Shown: positions 49,588 through 58,287, counted from the first letter of the stretch. The stretch: DNA of 64,000 nucleotides from Kytococcus schroeteri (GCF_042433515.1 NZ_JBHLVH010000003.1:13113-77112), one strand, 5' to 3'. Translations and numbers: made by a program. The notes: generated by a model from the sequence alone, not told the origin.

Positions 49588-51045
49588 TCAGGCCTCCTTG
49601 GTGGTCGTCAGGTCCCAGGTGGCACCCTGCGGGCCGTCCTCCACCACGATGCCGAGGGCGGCCAGCTGGTCGCGGACCGCGTCGGCCGCGGCGAAGTCCT
49701 TGGCGGCACGGGCGGCCGCACGGGCCTCCAGGCGCTCGGCCACCAGGCCCTCCAGGGCGCGGCGCGCGGCGTCGTCGCCCCCGCCGGCGGCACCGACGGC
49801 CCACTGCGGGTCGAGCGGGTCAAGACCCAGCACCTCCAGCATCGCGGCCACGGTGACCGCGGCCTGCCCGGCCGCTGCCGGGTCCGGGGTGCCGGCCAGG
49901 GCGCTGTTGCCCCGGCGCACCTGCTCGAACACCACGGCCAGGGCGGCCGAGACGTTCACGTCGTCGTCCAGGGCGGCCGCGAACTCCGCCGGCAGCTCGG
50001 CGGTGAGCGCCTGCTCGCGCGCGTCCCCCGCCGCGAGCCCGGCCACGCCGAGCGCACGGGTGAGGAAGTTCTCCACCCGCTCCACCTGGGCGGTGGCCTC
50101 GGCCAGCGAGCCCTCGGTGTACTCCAGCGCAGAGCGGTAGTGCACTGTGGCCAGCAGCCAGCGCACGGCCAGCGGGCGGTAGGTCTTGGTCAGCTCGGCC
50201 ACGGTGAGGGTGTTGCCGAGCGACTTGCTCATCTTCTCGCCGCCGGTGGTGAGCATGCCGTTGTGCAGCCAGAAGTTGGCGAAACCGAAGCCTGCCGCAC
50301 GCGACTGCGCCTGCTCGTTCTCGTGGTGCGGGAAGCGCAGGTCGTTGCCGCCCCCGTGGATGTCGAACTCCTCGCCCAGCCAGCGCCAGGACATGGCCGA
50401 GCACTCCAGGTGCCAGCCCGGGCGGCCGCGCCCCCACGGGGTGGGCCAGGTGGCGGTGTGCGGCTCGTCGGCCTTGGCGCCCTTCCACAGCGCGAAGTCG
50501 CGGGGGTCCCGCTTGCCGCGCGGGTCGGCGTCGGTGGCCGGCGCCATGTCGTCGATCCGCTGGCGGGTCAGCTCGCCGTAGTCGGCCCAGGAGCGCACGT
50601 CGAAGTACACGTCGCCGGAGCCGTCGGCCGCCGGGTAGGCGTGGCCCCGCTCGATGAGGCGCTCCATGAGCTCGATCATGTCCGGCACGTGGCCGGTGGC
50701 GCGGGGCTCGTAGGAGGGCGGGCGCACCCCGATGGTCTCCAGCGCCGCGGTGGTCTCGCGCTCGTAGCGCTGGCTCCACTCGTTCCACGGCACGCCGTTC
50801 TCGGCGGACTTGGCCAGGATCTTGTCGTCGATGTCAGTCACGTTGCGCACCAGCGTGACCTCCAGGCCGTGGCCACGCTCCATCCACCGGCGCAGCACGT
50901 CGAAGGCGACGGCGAAGCGCAGGTGGCCGATGTGCGGGCTGGTCTGGGTGGTGAGCCCACAGATGTAGATGCTGGCCCGTCCGGGAACTCGCGGGACGAA
51001 GTCGCGGACCTCGCGGGTGGCCGAGTCGTGCAGTCTGAGAGTCAC
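49588..51045 (-). CDS. cysS: Cysteinyl-tRNA synthetase
   Basis: A 485-residue class I synthetase. The HIGH motif is in TQTSPHIGHLRFAV, zinc ligands appear in YICGL and WHLECSAM ... GGGNDLRFPHHENE, and KMSKS is in GEKMSKSLGNTL. The start is GTG 51045, leaderless (TAGACT 7 nt upstream). In mycobacteria cysS follows ispF; here three genes intervene. MshC, the CysS paralogue, can be excluded by length and the full anticodon-binding C-terminus. Confidence 0.95.
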   Translation of the reverse strand: MTLRLHDSATREVRDFVPRVPGRASIYICGLTTQTSPHIGHLRFAVAFDVLRRWMERGHGLEVTLVRNVTDIDDKILAKSAENGVPWNEWSQRYERETTAALETIGVRPPSYEPRATGHVPDMIELMERLIERGHAYPAADGSGDVYFDVRSWADYGELTRQRIDDMAPATDADPRGKRDPRDFALWKGAKADEPHTATWPTPWGRGRPGWHLECSAMSWRWLGEEFDIHGGGNDLRFPHHENEQAQSRAAGFGFANFWLHNGMLTTGGEKMSKSLGNTLTVAELTKTYRPLAVRWLLATVHYRSALEYTEGSLAEATAQVERVENFLTRALGVAGLAAGDAREQALTAELPAEFAAALDDDVNVSAALAVVFEQVRRGNSALAGTPDPAAAGQAAVTVAAMLEVLGLDPLDPQWAVGAAGGGDDAARRALEGLVAERLEARAAARAAKDFAAADAVRDQLAALGIVVEDGPQGATWDLTTTKEA

Positions 51046-51052
51046 GGCGCAG

Positions 51053-51058
51053 AGTCTA
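51053..51058 (-). promoter_or_regulatory. -10 box TAGACT for the leaderless cysS message
   Basis: On the minus strand TAGACT ends 7 nt before GTG 51045. Confidence 0.6.
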
Positions 51059-51155
51059 CGGGGGTTGCCGCCGGGCCCCCTCTGGCCAGACTGCCCGGAA
51101 CGGGGCACCCGGCCCCGACCGCCACCGGCGGTGCCTGACGAGGGGGGAGACCACC

Positions 51156-52052
51156 ATGCGACGAACCACCAGTGCGACCCTGGGCCTCGTGCTCGCGATG
51201 AGCCTGGCCGCGTGCAGCCAGGACGACCCGGCCCCGGACCCCAGCACGAGCTCCAGTGCCCCGGAGGAGAGCGCCAACTCCCCGGAGGAGTCCCCCAGCT
51301 CGAGCGACGCCTCCCCGAGCCCGTCCGAGTCCACGGACGCGCCCAGCCCGAGCGAGTCCACACCCGACCCGACGGGGCCGTCGGCCACCACCACGACCCC
51401 CAAGCACCCCAGCCCCACCACGGAGCCCGGCCCCGACCCGAGCCCCACGACCGAGCCGACGGCCCCCTCGCCCAGCGACGAGCCGTCCTCGCCGGCGCCC
51501 ACGGACGTGCCGAGCCCCACCGCCCCGACCAGCCCGCCCACCTCGCCGACCGACCCGCGCCCCACGCTCGACCCCAGCAGCACCATCTCGGTGACCCCCG
51601 TTCCCAGCCTCGAGGAACTCGACCGTCACAACCAGGGCGAGCGCAGCGTGTACCTCGAGAAGGTGCAGGGGCGCACCATCACCGTGCGGGAGCGCACCTT
51701 CCCCGACGACTGCACGGACTCCTGCGACCCGGTGGCCGGCAAGCGGCAGACCCTCACCGTCTCGCCCGGGGCCACCGGATTCCTGACCGTCGTCCCGAAG
51801 GTCACGGACAGCTACCCCACCGGGATGGCGCTCCTGGAGGTCCCGGGTGACCTCGCCCTGCAGGTGTGCGCCGCGAGCCTCACCGACGAGGGGGACCTGC
51901 TCGGCCTCCTCGAGACCTGGGACGCCGAGCACAGCGACACCCGGTTGGCGCTGCCGACCGTGGACGAGGTGCTGCCCTGCGGCGTCGCCGGGATCGACGT
52001 GGCCCCCGACGGGAGGACCGTCACCCGCATCGGGTCGCAGTTCGCGGCCTGA
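51156..52052 (+). CDS. Secreted lipoprotein with long Ser/Pro/Thr linker, function unknown
   Basis: 298 residues, ATG 51156 after GAGGGGGGAGACC. The lipobox is SLAAC. Residues 25-145 are a low-complexity Pro/Ser/Thr/Asp tract built of degenerate PSPSEST / PTTEP units. A folded C-terminal domain of about 150 residues (EELDRHNQGERSVYLEKVQGRTITVRERTFPDDC onwards) has four Cys (DDCTDSCDP, QVCAASL, LPCGVAG), likely two disulfides. I do not recognise the domain. The architecture parallels the lipoprotein at 3648. Confidence 0.8.
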   Translation: MRRTTSATLGLVLAMSLAACSQDDPAPDPSTSSSAPEESANSPEESPSSSDASPSPSESTDAPSPSESTPDPTGPSATTTTPKHPSPTTEPGPDPSPTTEPTAPSPSDEPSSPAPTDVPSPTAPTSPPTSPTDPRPTLDPSSTISVTPVPSLEELDRHNQGERSVYLEKVQGRTITVRERTFPDDCTDSCDPVAGKRQTLTVSPGATGFLTVVPKVTDSYPTGMALLEVPGDLALQVCAASLTDEGDLLGLLETWDAEHSDTRLALPTVDEVLPCGVAGIDVAPDGRTVTRIGSQFAA

Positions 52053-52058
52053 CCCCGC

Positions 52059-52106
52059 ACACGCAGGAGGGCGCCCCACCGACCGGTGGGGCGCCCTCCT
52101 GCGTGT
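52059..52106. terminator. Bidirectional terminator, 23-bp perfect stem
   Basis: ACACGCAGGAGGGCGCCCCA plus CCG (52059-52081) is exactly complementary to 52084-52106, with only AC as loop. It lies between the convergent lipoprotein and MBL-fold genes. Confidence 0.85.
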
Positions 52107-52117
52107 CCGCACGCGGC

Positions 52118-52804
52118 TCAGTGCCCGCGGTCGATCCACTCCTGCCGGTGCGGGGCCTCCGCGCCGATGGTGGTGGCGTCACCGTGCCCGGTGAGCACCT
52201 TGGTGTCCGGCGGCAGCACCAGCAGCTGCTCGGTGATCGACCGGATGATGAGACCGAAGTCCGAGAAGCTGCGCCCCGTGGCGCCGGGGCCGCCCTGGAA
52301 GAGGGTGTCGCCGCTGAACAGGATGCCCAGGGCCGGCACGTAGAAGCAGACCGCGCCGGGGCTGTGACCGGGGGTGTGCAGCACCTCCATGGCCACCCCG
52401 GCCACGGTGATGCGCTGGCCGTGCTCGAGCTCGTGGTCCGGGGCCACCGGGTAGACCGCGTCCCAGAGCATCCGGTCGGCCGGGTGCAGGTGCGTGGGCG
52501 ACCACTTGTCGCCGGTCACCTCACCGGTGGCGTTGATGTGGTCGTTGTGCGCGTGCGTGTGCAGCACGGCGCGCAGGGTGCGCTCGCCGATCGCGTCCAG
52601 CACCGGCCCGCCGTCGTGCCCGGGGTCGATGACCACGCACTCCTCGGCGTCCCCGAGGAGCCAGACGTTGTTCTCCACCTCCCAGGAGCCGCCGTCGAGC
52701 TCGAAGGTGCCGGCGGTGACGACGCACTCCACGCGCACGCCCTCGATCTGGCGGGGCGTGGCCACGCGCTGGGCGGGGCCGGACGGCTTGTGCTCGGCGC
52801 TCAT
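52118..52804 (-). CDS. MBL-fold hydrolase, candidate S-formylmycothiol hydrolase
   Basis: A 228-residue metallo-beta-lactamase-fold protein. Metal ligands are in VLHTHAHNDHINATG (HxHxDH), VLHTPGHSPGAVCFY, LFSGDTLFQGGPGATG and VLTGHGDATTIG. ATG 52804 overlaps the mscR stop (ATGA), so the two are a unit. In mycobacteria a homologous gene also follows mscR. The suggested function, hydrolysis of S-formylmycothiol to formate and mycothiol, is an inference from this coupling. Confidence 0.87.
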   Translation of the reverse strand: MSAEHKPSGPAQRVATPRQIEGVRVECVVTAGTFELDGGSWEVENNVWLLGDAEECVVIDPGHDGGPVLDAIGERTLRAVLHTHAHNDHINATGEVTGDKWSPTHLHPADRMLWDAVYPVAPDHELEHGQRITVAGVAMEVLHTPGHSPGAVCFYVPALGILFSGDTLFQGGPGATGRSFSDFGLIIRSITEQLLVLPPDTKVLTGHGDATTIGAEAPHRQEWIDRGH

Positions 52805-53892
52805 CGCGACACCTCCACCACGGACCGCAGCACGTCACCGCGGTGCATCTTGTCGAAGGACTCCTCCACCTGGTCCAGGCCGATGCGCTCGGAGACGAAG
52901 GCGTCCAGGTCGAGCCGACCCTGCCGGTAGAGGTCCACCATCATCGGGAAGTCGCGGCTGGGCAGGCAGTCGCCGTACCAACTGGACTTCAGCGCACCCC
53001 CGCGCCCGAAGACCTCCAGCAGCGGAAGCGTGATCTCCGTGTCCGGCGTCGGCACGCCCACCAGCACCACGGTGCCGGCCAGGTCGCGGGCGTAGAAGGC
53101 CTGCTCGTAGGTCTCGGGGCGGCCCACGGCCTCCACCACCACGTCGGCGCCGAAGCCACCGGTCGCCTCGCGGATGGCCTCCACCACGTCGCCGTCGGCC
53201 GGGTCCACCGTGTGGGTGGCACCCATCTCACGGGCCTTCTCCAGCTTGCGCGGGTCGGTGTCCACCGCGATGACGGTGGTCGCCCCAGCCACTACGGCAC
53301 CGGCGAGCGCGGCCATGCCCACGCCACCACAGCCGATGACGGCGAAGGAGTCCCCACGCTTCACCCCGCCGGTGTTCACGGCAGCGCCGAAGCCGGCCAT
53401 CACGCCGCAGCCGAGCAGGCCGGTCGCGGCGGCGTCGGCCTCGGGGTCCACCTTGGTGCACTGGCCGGCGTGCACCAGCGTCTTCTCGGCGAAGGCACCG
53501 ATGCCCAGCGCGGGCTCCAGCTCGGTGCCGTCGGTGAGCGTCATCTTCTGCGCGGCGTTGTGGGTGTCGAAGCAGTACCAGGGCTCACCCTTGGCGCAGG
53601 CCCGGCAGGTGCCGCACACGGCACGCCAGTTGAGCACCACGGTGTCGCCCGGCTCGACCTCGGTCACGCCCTCGCCCACGGACTCCACGACGCCGTTGGC
53701 CTCGTGGCCGAGCAGGAAGGGGAAGTCGTCGGTGATGCCGCCCTGCTTGTAGTGCAGGTCGGTGTGGCAGACGCCGCAGGTGGTCACCTTCACCACGGCC
53801 TCGCCGGGACCCGGGTCGGGCACCACGACGTCGACCACCTCCACCGGCGCGTCCTTGCTGCGGGCGATGACGCCCTTGACCGTGCTCGGCAT
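52801..53892 (-). CDS. mscR: S-(hydroxymethyl)mycothiol dehydrogenase / mycothiol-dependent formaldehyde dehydrogenase
   Basis: A 363-residue zinc-dependent class III-type alcohol dehydrogenase. Catalytic Zn ligands are in VTTCGVCHTDLHYKQG and LLGHEANGVVESVG; the structural Zn lobe is CGTCRACAKGEPWYC. NAD motif: AVIGCGGVGMAALAGAVVAGA. The sequence HYKQGGITDDFPFLLGHE is typical of the mycothiol-dependent branch. It oxidises the spontaneous formaldehyde-mycothiol adduct and can reduce S-nitrosomycothiol. MshA is encoded 7 kb away and formate dehydrogenase at the left end. Confidence 0.92.
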   Translation of the reverse strand: MPSTVKGVIARSKDAPVEVVDVVVPDPGPGEAVVKVTTCGVCHTDLHYKQGGITDDFPFLLGHEANGVVESVGEGVTEVEPGDTVVLNWRAVCGTCRACAKGEPWYCFDTHNAAQKMTLTDGTELEPALGIGAFAEKTLVHAGQCTKVDPEADAAATGLLGCGVMAGFGAAVNTGGVKRGDSFAVIGCGGVGMAALAGAVVAGATTVIAVDTDPRKLEKAREMGATHTVDPADGDVVEAIREATGGFGADVVVEAVGRPETYEQAFYARDLAGTVVLVGVPTPDTEITLPLLEVFGRGGALKSSWYGDCLPSRDFPMMVDLYRQGRLDLDAFVSERIGLDQVEESFDKMHRGDVLRSVVEVSR

Positions 53893-54000
53893 GCTGCCTC
53901 CTGATCACGTGAGGGGTGGGGCGGGACAGGCCCCCGTGTCTGCCCCCACGGTATCGACACCCACCGACGACCTCGCCGGGCGTCCGGCGCCGCGCGCGCC

Positions 54001-54510
54001 TCAGGCCGGGACGACCAGGGCGGTGGCGAGGGCGGCGATCCCCTCGCCGCGGCCGGTGAGTCCGAGCCCGTCGGTGGTCGTGGCCGAGACCGACACCGGC
54101 ACCCCACCGAGCGCGGCCGACATCGCGGCCTGCACCTCCTCACGGCGCGGACCCACCTTGGGCCGGTTGCCGATGACCTGCACGGCCACGTTGCCCACCC
54201 GGAAGCCGGCGGCCTCGACGATGCGCACGGCCTCGGCCAGCATGTCCGCCCCGCGCGCGCCGGCCATCTCCGGGCGGCCGGTGCCGAAGTGCGTGCCCAG
54301 GTCGCCCACCCCGGCGGCGGAGAAGAGCGCGTCGCAGGCGGCGTGGGCGGCCACGTCCCCGTCGGAGTGCCCCTCGATGCCGCATTCCCCCGGCCACTCC
54401 AGCGTGCCCAGCCAGAGGGCGCGGTCGTCCTGCGCCCACCGGTGCACGTCCGTGCCGTGGCCGACGCGGGGCAGGGCGGGCAGGGGTTCGGGCGTCTGCG
54501 AGGTGGTCAC
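54001..54510 (-). CDS. ispF: 2-C-methyl-D-erythritol 2,4-cyclodiphosphate synthase
   Basis: 169 residues: GHGTDVHRW (metal Asp and His), GIEGHSDGDVAAHAACDAL and GDLGTHF. It forms the trimeric MEP-pathway enzyme that cyclises CDP-ME 2-phosphate. ATG 54510 overlaps the ispD stop. C-terminal TTDGLGLTGRGEGIAALA is the family end. Confidence 0.96.
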   Translation of the reverse strand: MTTSQTPEPLPALPRVGHGTDVHRWAQDDRALWLGTLEWPGECGIEGHSDGDVAAHAACDALFSAAGVGDLGTHFGTGRPEMAGARGADMLAEAVRIVEAAGFRVGNVAVQVIGNRPKVGPRREEVQAAMSAALGGVPVSVSATTTDGLGLTGRGEGIAALATALVVPA

Positions 54511-55247
54511 GGGGCCACCCTGCCACCTGCGGCGCGGAGGTCCTCCGGGGTGGTGATCTTGGCCGAGCGGGCGTCACCCGGGACCACGACCACCCGCTCG
54601 CCCAGCTGCTCCACGAGCAGGGCGTCGTCCGTGGCCGCAGCACCGGCGCCCGGGACCGCGTGGGCCCGCTGGAGCACCTCACGGCGGAAGCCCTGCGGGG
54701 TCTGCACCGCGCGCAGGGTGGAGCGGGCCGGCGTGGCCACCACCGGCTCGGGACGCCCCTCGACCGGGTCGACCACCTTGACCGTGTCCACCACGGGGAC
54801 CCCCGGGACCACCGCCGCGGCCCCCTCGCGGACGGCGGCGACCACGCGGTCGAACACCTCCGCGGGGGCGAAGCAGCGGGCAGCGTCGTGCACGAGGACG
54901 ACCTCTACGTCCGGACCCAGGACGGCCAGGCCGGCGGCCACCGAGTCGGCGCGCTCGGCCCCGCCGGTCACCACGGTGGTCCGGTGCGCGCACGGGCAGC
55001 CCGCGGCGAGGTCGAGGCACTCCTGCGCCCGGTCCTCCCACCCGGCGGGCGCCACGACCACCAGCTCGTCCACCCGTGCGGTGGCGAGCACGCCGTGGAT
55101 CGCGTGCTCGAGCAGGGACGAGCCGTCCACCTCGACGAAGGCCTTGGGGATGCCGGCCCCCAGGCGCGTGCCGGACCCGGCGGCGACGAGGACGACCCCG
55201 ACGGCGGGAGCGCCGTCGGGGTCGTGGGGGGTCTGCTGTGCGTTCAG
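54507..55247 (-). CDS. ispD: 2-C-methyl-D-erythritol 4-phosphate cytidylyltransferase (non-AUG start)
   Basis: About 246 residues. The CTP-binding motif is VVLVAAGSGTRLGAGIPKAFV; VLVHDAARCF and VPVVDTVKVV follow. The C-terminal TDDALLVEQLG and ITTPEDL are conserved. Between the carD stop (55252) and the first conserved residue there is no in-frame ATG, GTG or TTG. CTG 55247 is the only near-cognate start, four bases after the carD stop. Translation by re-initiation after carD is likely. Starts further upstream would lie inside carD in another frame. Confidence 0.9.
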   Translation of the reverse strand: MNAQQTPHDPDGAPAVGVVLVAAGSGTRLGAGIPKAFVEVDGSSLLEHAIHGVLATARVDELVVVAPAGWEDRAQECLDLAAGCPCAHRTTVVTGGAERADSVAAGLAVLGPDVEVVLVHDAARCFAPAEVFDRVVAAVREGAAAVVPGVPVVDTVKVVDPVEGRPEPVVATPARSTLRAVQTPQGFRREVLQRAHAVPGAGAAATDDALLVEQLGERVVVVPGDARSAKITTPEDLRAAGGRVAP

Positions 55248-55251
55248 GGGA

Positions 55252-55734
55252 TCAGCTCGCGAGGACCTCGTCGAGGGTGGCCTCGGCCTTCTCCTCGTCG
55301 GTCTTCTCGGCCAGGGCCAGCTCGGAGACGAGGATCTGGCGCGCCTTGGCCAGCATCCGCTTCTCCCCGGCGGACAGACCGCGGTCCTGCTCGCGGCGCC
55401 ACAGGTCACGCACGACCTCCGCCACCTTGATGACGTCACCGGAGGCGAGCTTCTCGAGGTTCGCCTTGTAGCGGCGGGACCAGTTGGTCGGCTCCTCGCA
55501 GTTCTCGGCGCGCAGCACGCCGAACACCTTCTCGAGACCCTCCGCGTCCACGACGTCGCGGACACCCACGAGGTCGCAGTTCTCGGCAGGAACCTCGATG
55601 GTCAGGTCGCCCTGCGCCACCTTGAGCTTCAGGTAGGTCATCTCCTTGCCCTTGACCTTGCGCTGCTTGACCTCTTCGATGAGCGCTGCACCGTGGTGCG
55701 GGTAGACGACCGTTTCACCGACTTCAAACGTCAT
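55252..55734 (-). CDS. carD: CarD-family RNA polymerase-binding transcription factor
   Basis: 160 residues; ATG 55734 with AAAGGGG about 8-10 nt upstream. The Tudor-like RNAP-interaction domain is FEVGETVVYPHHGAALIEEVKQRKVKGKEMTYLKLKV, and the helical DNA-binding half is NWSRRYKANLEKLASGDVIKVAEVVRDLWRREQDRGLSAGEKRML. It stabilises open complexes at rRNA and many other promoters. The carD-ispD-ispF order is conserved in mycobacteria. Confidence 0.96.
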   Translation of the reverse strand: MTFEVGETVVYPHHGAALIEEVKQRKVKGKEMTYLKLKVAQGDLTIEVPAENCDLVGVRDVVDAEGLEKVFGVLRAENCEEPTNWSRRYKANLEKLASGDVIKVAEVVRDLWRREQDRGLSAGEKRMLAKARQILVSELALAEKTDEEKAEATLDEVLAS

Positions 55735-55809
55735 GTAGTGCCCCTTTCGCCCGAGAATTCTAACACTGGGCACGCCGTGGCCCCCGAGCCGTCGCGGCCC
55801 ACCGTTGGG

Positions 55810-55815
55810 TACCAT
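55810..55815 (+). promoter_or_regulatory. -10 box TACCAT for a leaderless lipoprotein message
   Basis: TACCAT ends 6 nt before GTG 55822. There is no ribosome-binding site. Confidence 0.6.
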
Positions 55816-55821
55816 CCGCGG

Positions 55822-56358
55822 GTGATCACCACTGCCCGCGCCCACGCCCCCGCCCGCCTCGGACGCCGCCTGGCGGCCCTGTCCGTCGTCGGCATGCTCG
55901 CTCTCTCCGGCTGCCAGTCCCTCTCCCCGCTGGAGACCACCCGCGACTACGCACCCGCCAACGGCGAGCTCGTGCGCGCCGGCGACGTGAGCGTCCTCGA
56001 CCTGACCGTCCTGGGCACCCAGGCCGATGCCGAGGGTCGCGTCATCGGGGCCGTGTCCAACTCCGGCTCCGAGCCGCAGCAGGTCAGCCTCTCCGCCGAC
56101 GGCAAGGAGATCTGGAGCGGCACCGTGAAGCCCCACAGCAGTGTGAAGCTCGGTGACGAGAAGGTGACGCTGCCCAAGACCGTGGCACCCGGCGCCTTCC
56201 AGGTGCTCACCGTCTCCGCCGGCGGCCAGCAGTCCGAGCAGCGCGTGCCGGTCATGCTCCCGACCGGCGAGTACGAGGAGTTCGCCCCCGAGGGCTGGAA
56301 GGCCCCGGAGCGCCCCACCAAGGAGGACCTGCACTCCGAGGGCGGCGCGCACCACTGA
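55822..56358 (+). CDS. Small lipoprotein, function unknown
   Basis: A 178-residue protein from a leaderless GTG. The signal helix RRLAALSVVGMLALSGC ends in the lipobox LSGC. The remainder is a single beta-rich domain (VSVLDLTVLGTQADAEGRVIGAVSNSGSEPQQVSL), resembling the DUF4352/immunoglobulin-like telomeric folds found in actinomycete lipoproteins, but no family is certain. It is divergent from carD and converges with regX3. In many actinomycetes a lipoprotein sits at this position next to the senX3-regX3 genes. Confidence 0.8.
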   Translation: MITTARAHAPARLGRRLAALSVVGMLALSGCQSLSPLETTRDYAPANGELVRAGDVSVLDLTVLGTQADAEGRVIGAVSNSGSEPQQVSLSADGKEIWSGTVKPHSSVKLGDEKVTLPKTVAPGAFQVLTVSAGGQQSEQRVPVMLPTGEYEEFAPEGWKAPERPTKEDLHSEGGAHH

Positions 56359-56374
56359 CGCGCCGCCGGCGCCC

Positions 56375-57055
56375 TCAGGCGTCGAACTTGTACCCGAGCC
56401 CGCGGATGGTGGTGATCAGCCGCGGGCTCGAGGGGTTCTCCTCGACCTTGCCGCGCACCCGCTTGATGTGCACGTCGAGCGTCTTGGTGTCGCCCACGTA
56501 GTCGGTGCCCCAGACGCGGTCGATGAGCTGCGCGCGGGTGAGCACCCGCCCCTGGTTGCGCATGAGCATCTCGAGCAGCTCGAACTCCTTGAGCGGCATC
56601 GAGACCTGCCGTCCGCGCACCACCACCACGTGGGAGTCCGCGTCGAGCTCCACCCCGCCGGCGCGCACCACGGAGTCCTCCTCCACCAGCGGCGCGCCCC
56701 GGCGGCGCAGCACCGCGTTGATGCGGGCCAGGAGCTCGCGCGAGCTGTACGGCTTGGTGACGTAGTCGTCGGCCCCGATCTCCAGACCCACCACCTTGTC
56801 GACCTCGGAGTCCTTGGCGGTGAGCATGATGATCGGCACCGTGGACTCGCGGCGCAGCTCGCGGCAGACCTCCACCCCGGACATCCCCGGCAGCATGACG
56901 TCCAGCAGCACCAGGTCGGCGCCGGAGTGCTGGAACTCCTCGAGGCCCGACCGGCCGTCCTCCCGCACCACGACGACGTGGCCCTCGCGCTCCAGCAACC
57001 AGCTGAGGGGATCGGAGAACGACTCCTCGTCCTCGACGACCAGGATGCGGGCCAC
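56375..57055 (-). CDS. regX3: Response regulator RegX3 (OmpR/PhoB family)
   Basis: 226 residues from GTG 57055 with AGGAGG 6 nt upstream. The receiver domain has VVEDEESFSDPLSWLLEREG, the phospho-Asp in LVLLDVMLPGMSG and Lys in YVTKPYSSREL. The winged-helix domain has LKEFELLEMLMRNQGRVLTRAQLIDRVWG and TKTLDVHIKRVRGKVE. It controls phosphate-starvation genes together with SenX3, 53 bp upstream. Confidence 0.95.
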   Translation of the reverse strand: MARILVVEDEESFSDPLSWLLEREGHVVVVREDGRSGLEEFQHSGADLVLLDVMLPGMSGVEVCRELRRESTVPIIMLTAKDSEVDKVVGLEIGADDYVTKPYSSRELLARINAVLRRRGAPLVEEDSVVRAGGVELDADSHVVVVRGRQVSMPLKEFELLEMLMRNQGRVLTRAQLIDRVWGTDYVGDTKTLDVHIKRVRGKVEENPSSPRLITTIRGLGYKFDA

Positions 57056-57108
57056 GGGGATCCTCCTGCGGGTGCGGTGACGGGGCGCGGTGGGACGACG
57101 CGCCGGGA

Positions 57109-58287
57109 CTAGGTCAAGGATGCCGCATCGCCCTCGGCGGCCTCCGTCGAGGTCGCCTCGAGGCTGGGCAGCTCCAGCGTGAAGGTCGAGCCGGTGCCGA
57201 CGCGTGACCACACGCTCACCGTGCCGCCGTGGTTGCTCACCACGTGCTTGACGATGGCCAGGCCGAGGCCGGTGCCCCCGGTCTGGCGGGACCGGGCCGA
57301 GTCGACCCGGTAGAAGCGCTCGAAGATGCGCTCCAGGTCACCGGCGGGGATGCCGACACCCTGGTCGGTCACCACGATGCGCACGGTGCCCGGCTGATCA
57401 CCCCCGGCCACCGTGACGACCACCTTGGTGCCCGGCTCGGAGTAGTTCAGGGCGTTGACCAGGAGGTTGCGCACGGCGGTCACCAGCAGCTGCTGGTTGC
57501 CGAAGACCCGGCGCTCGGGGCCGTGGGCGACACCCGCCTGGCGCACGGCGACGCCGCGTCCGTCGGCGTGGACCCGCACCTGGTCCACCGCGGTGGAGAC
57601 CACGTCGACCACGTCCACCGGCTCCGCGCTCTCGGCGGCCTCGCCAGCCTGGAGCCGGGAGAAGTCGAGGATGTCCTGCACGAGCCGGGTGAGGCGCTCG
57701 GACTCCACGGTCATCCGGCGGGCGAAGCGCTCCACCGCCTCGGGGTCCTCGCGCGCGTCCAGCACCGCCTCGGAGAGCAGGGCCAGGCCGCCCACGGGAG
57801 TCTTCAGCTCGTGACTCACGTTGGCCACGAAGTCGCGGCGCACCGCCTCCACCCGCTGGGCACGCGAACGGTCCTCCAGCAGAATCACCACCCGCTGGTG
57901 GCCGAGCGGGAAGACACGGCACCCCAGCGAGACGGTGCCGCCCACGAGCAGACTCCGGGAGACCCGTACGTCGCGGTCGAGCACCTCGCGGTCGGCGCGG
58001 CACTCCTCCACGAGGTCGCGGATCTCCTGGTGGGGCACCACGCCGTCGCGGACGAAGCCCTGGTCGGCCGCGTGGTGGGTGGAGTGCACCACCCGGTTGT
58101 CCTGGTCGAGCACGATGACGGTGGAGGCCAGGGAGTCCAGCACCTGCCGTGCGCCGAGGGGGAAGTCCTCCCGCCCCTGCGGCCGCCGGCAGCGATCGGG
58201 CTCCGACCGTCCGCGGCGCCACCACAGGCCGAGTGCCAGACCCACCAGCAGGCCGACGACGAGGGCGAGCCAGGTCATCGGGTCCAT
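57109..58287 (-). CDS. senX3: Phosphate-sensing histidine kinase SenX3
   Basis: 392 residues. One N-terminal helix (WLALVVGLLVGLALGLWW), a PAS-like domain (LDSLASTVIVLDQDNRVVHSTH), the H-box FVANVSHELKTPVGGLALLSEA, then N-box RNLLVNALNYS, and ATP-lid motifs DQGVGI and GTGLGLAIVKHVVSNHGG. The order senX3-regX3 on one strand with phoU divergent is the conserved actinobacterial phosphate control locus. Confidence 0.95.
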   Translation of the reverse strand: MDPMTWLALVVGLLVGLALGLWWRRGRSEPDRCRRPQGREDFPLGARQVLDSLASTVIVLDQDNRVVHSTHHAADQGFVRDGVVPHQEIRDLVEECRADREVLDRDVRVSRSLLVGGTVSLGCRVFPLGHQRVVILLEDRSRAQRVEAVRRDFVANVSHELKTPVGGLALLSEAVLDAREDPEAVERFARRMTVESERLTRLVQDILDFSRLQAGEAAESAEPVDVVDVVSTAVDQVRVHADGRGVAVRQAGVAHGPERRVFGNQQLLVTAVRNLLVNALNYSEPGTKVVVTVAGGDQPGTVRIVVTDQGVGIPAGDLERIFERFYRVDSARSRQTGGTGLGLAIVKHVVSNHGGTVSVWSRVGTGSTFTLELPSLEATSTEAAEGDAASLT

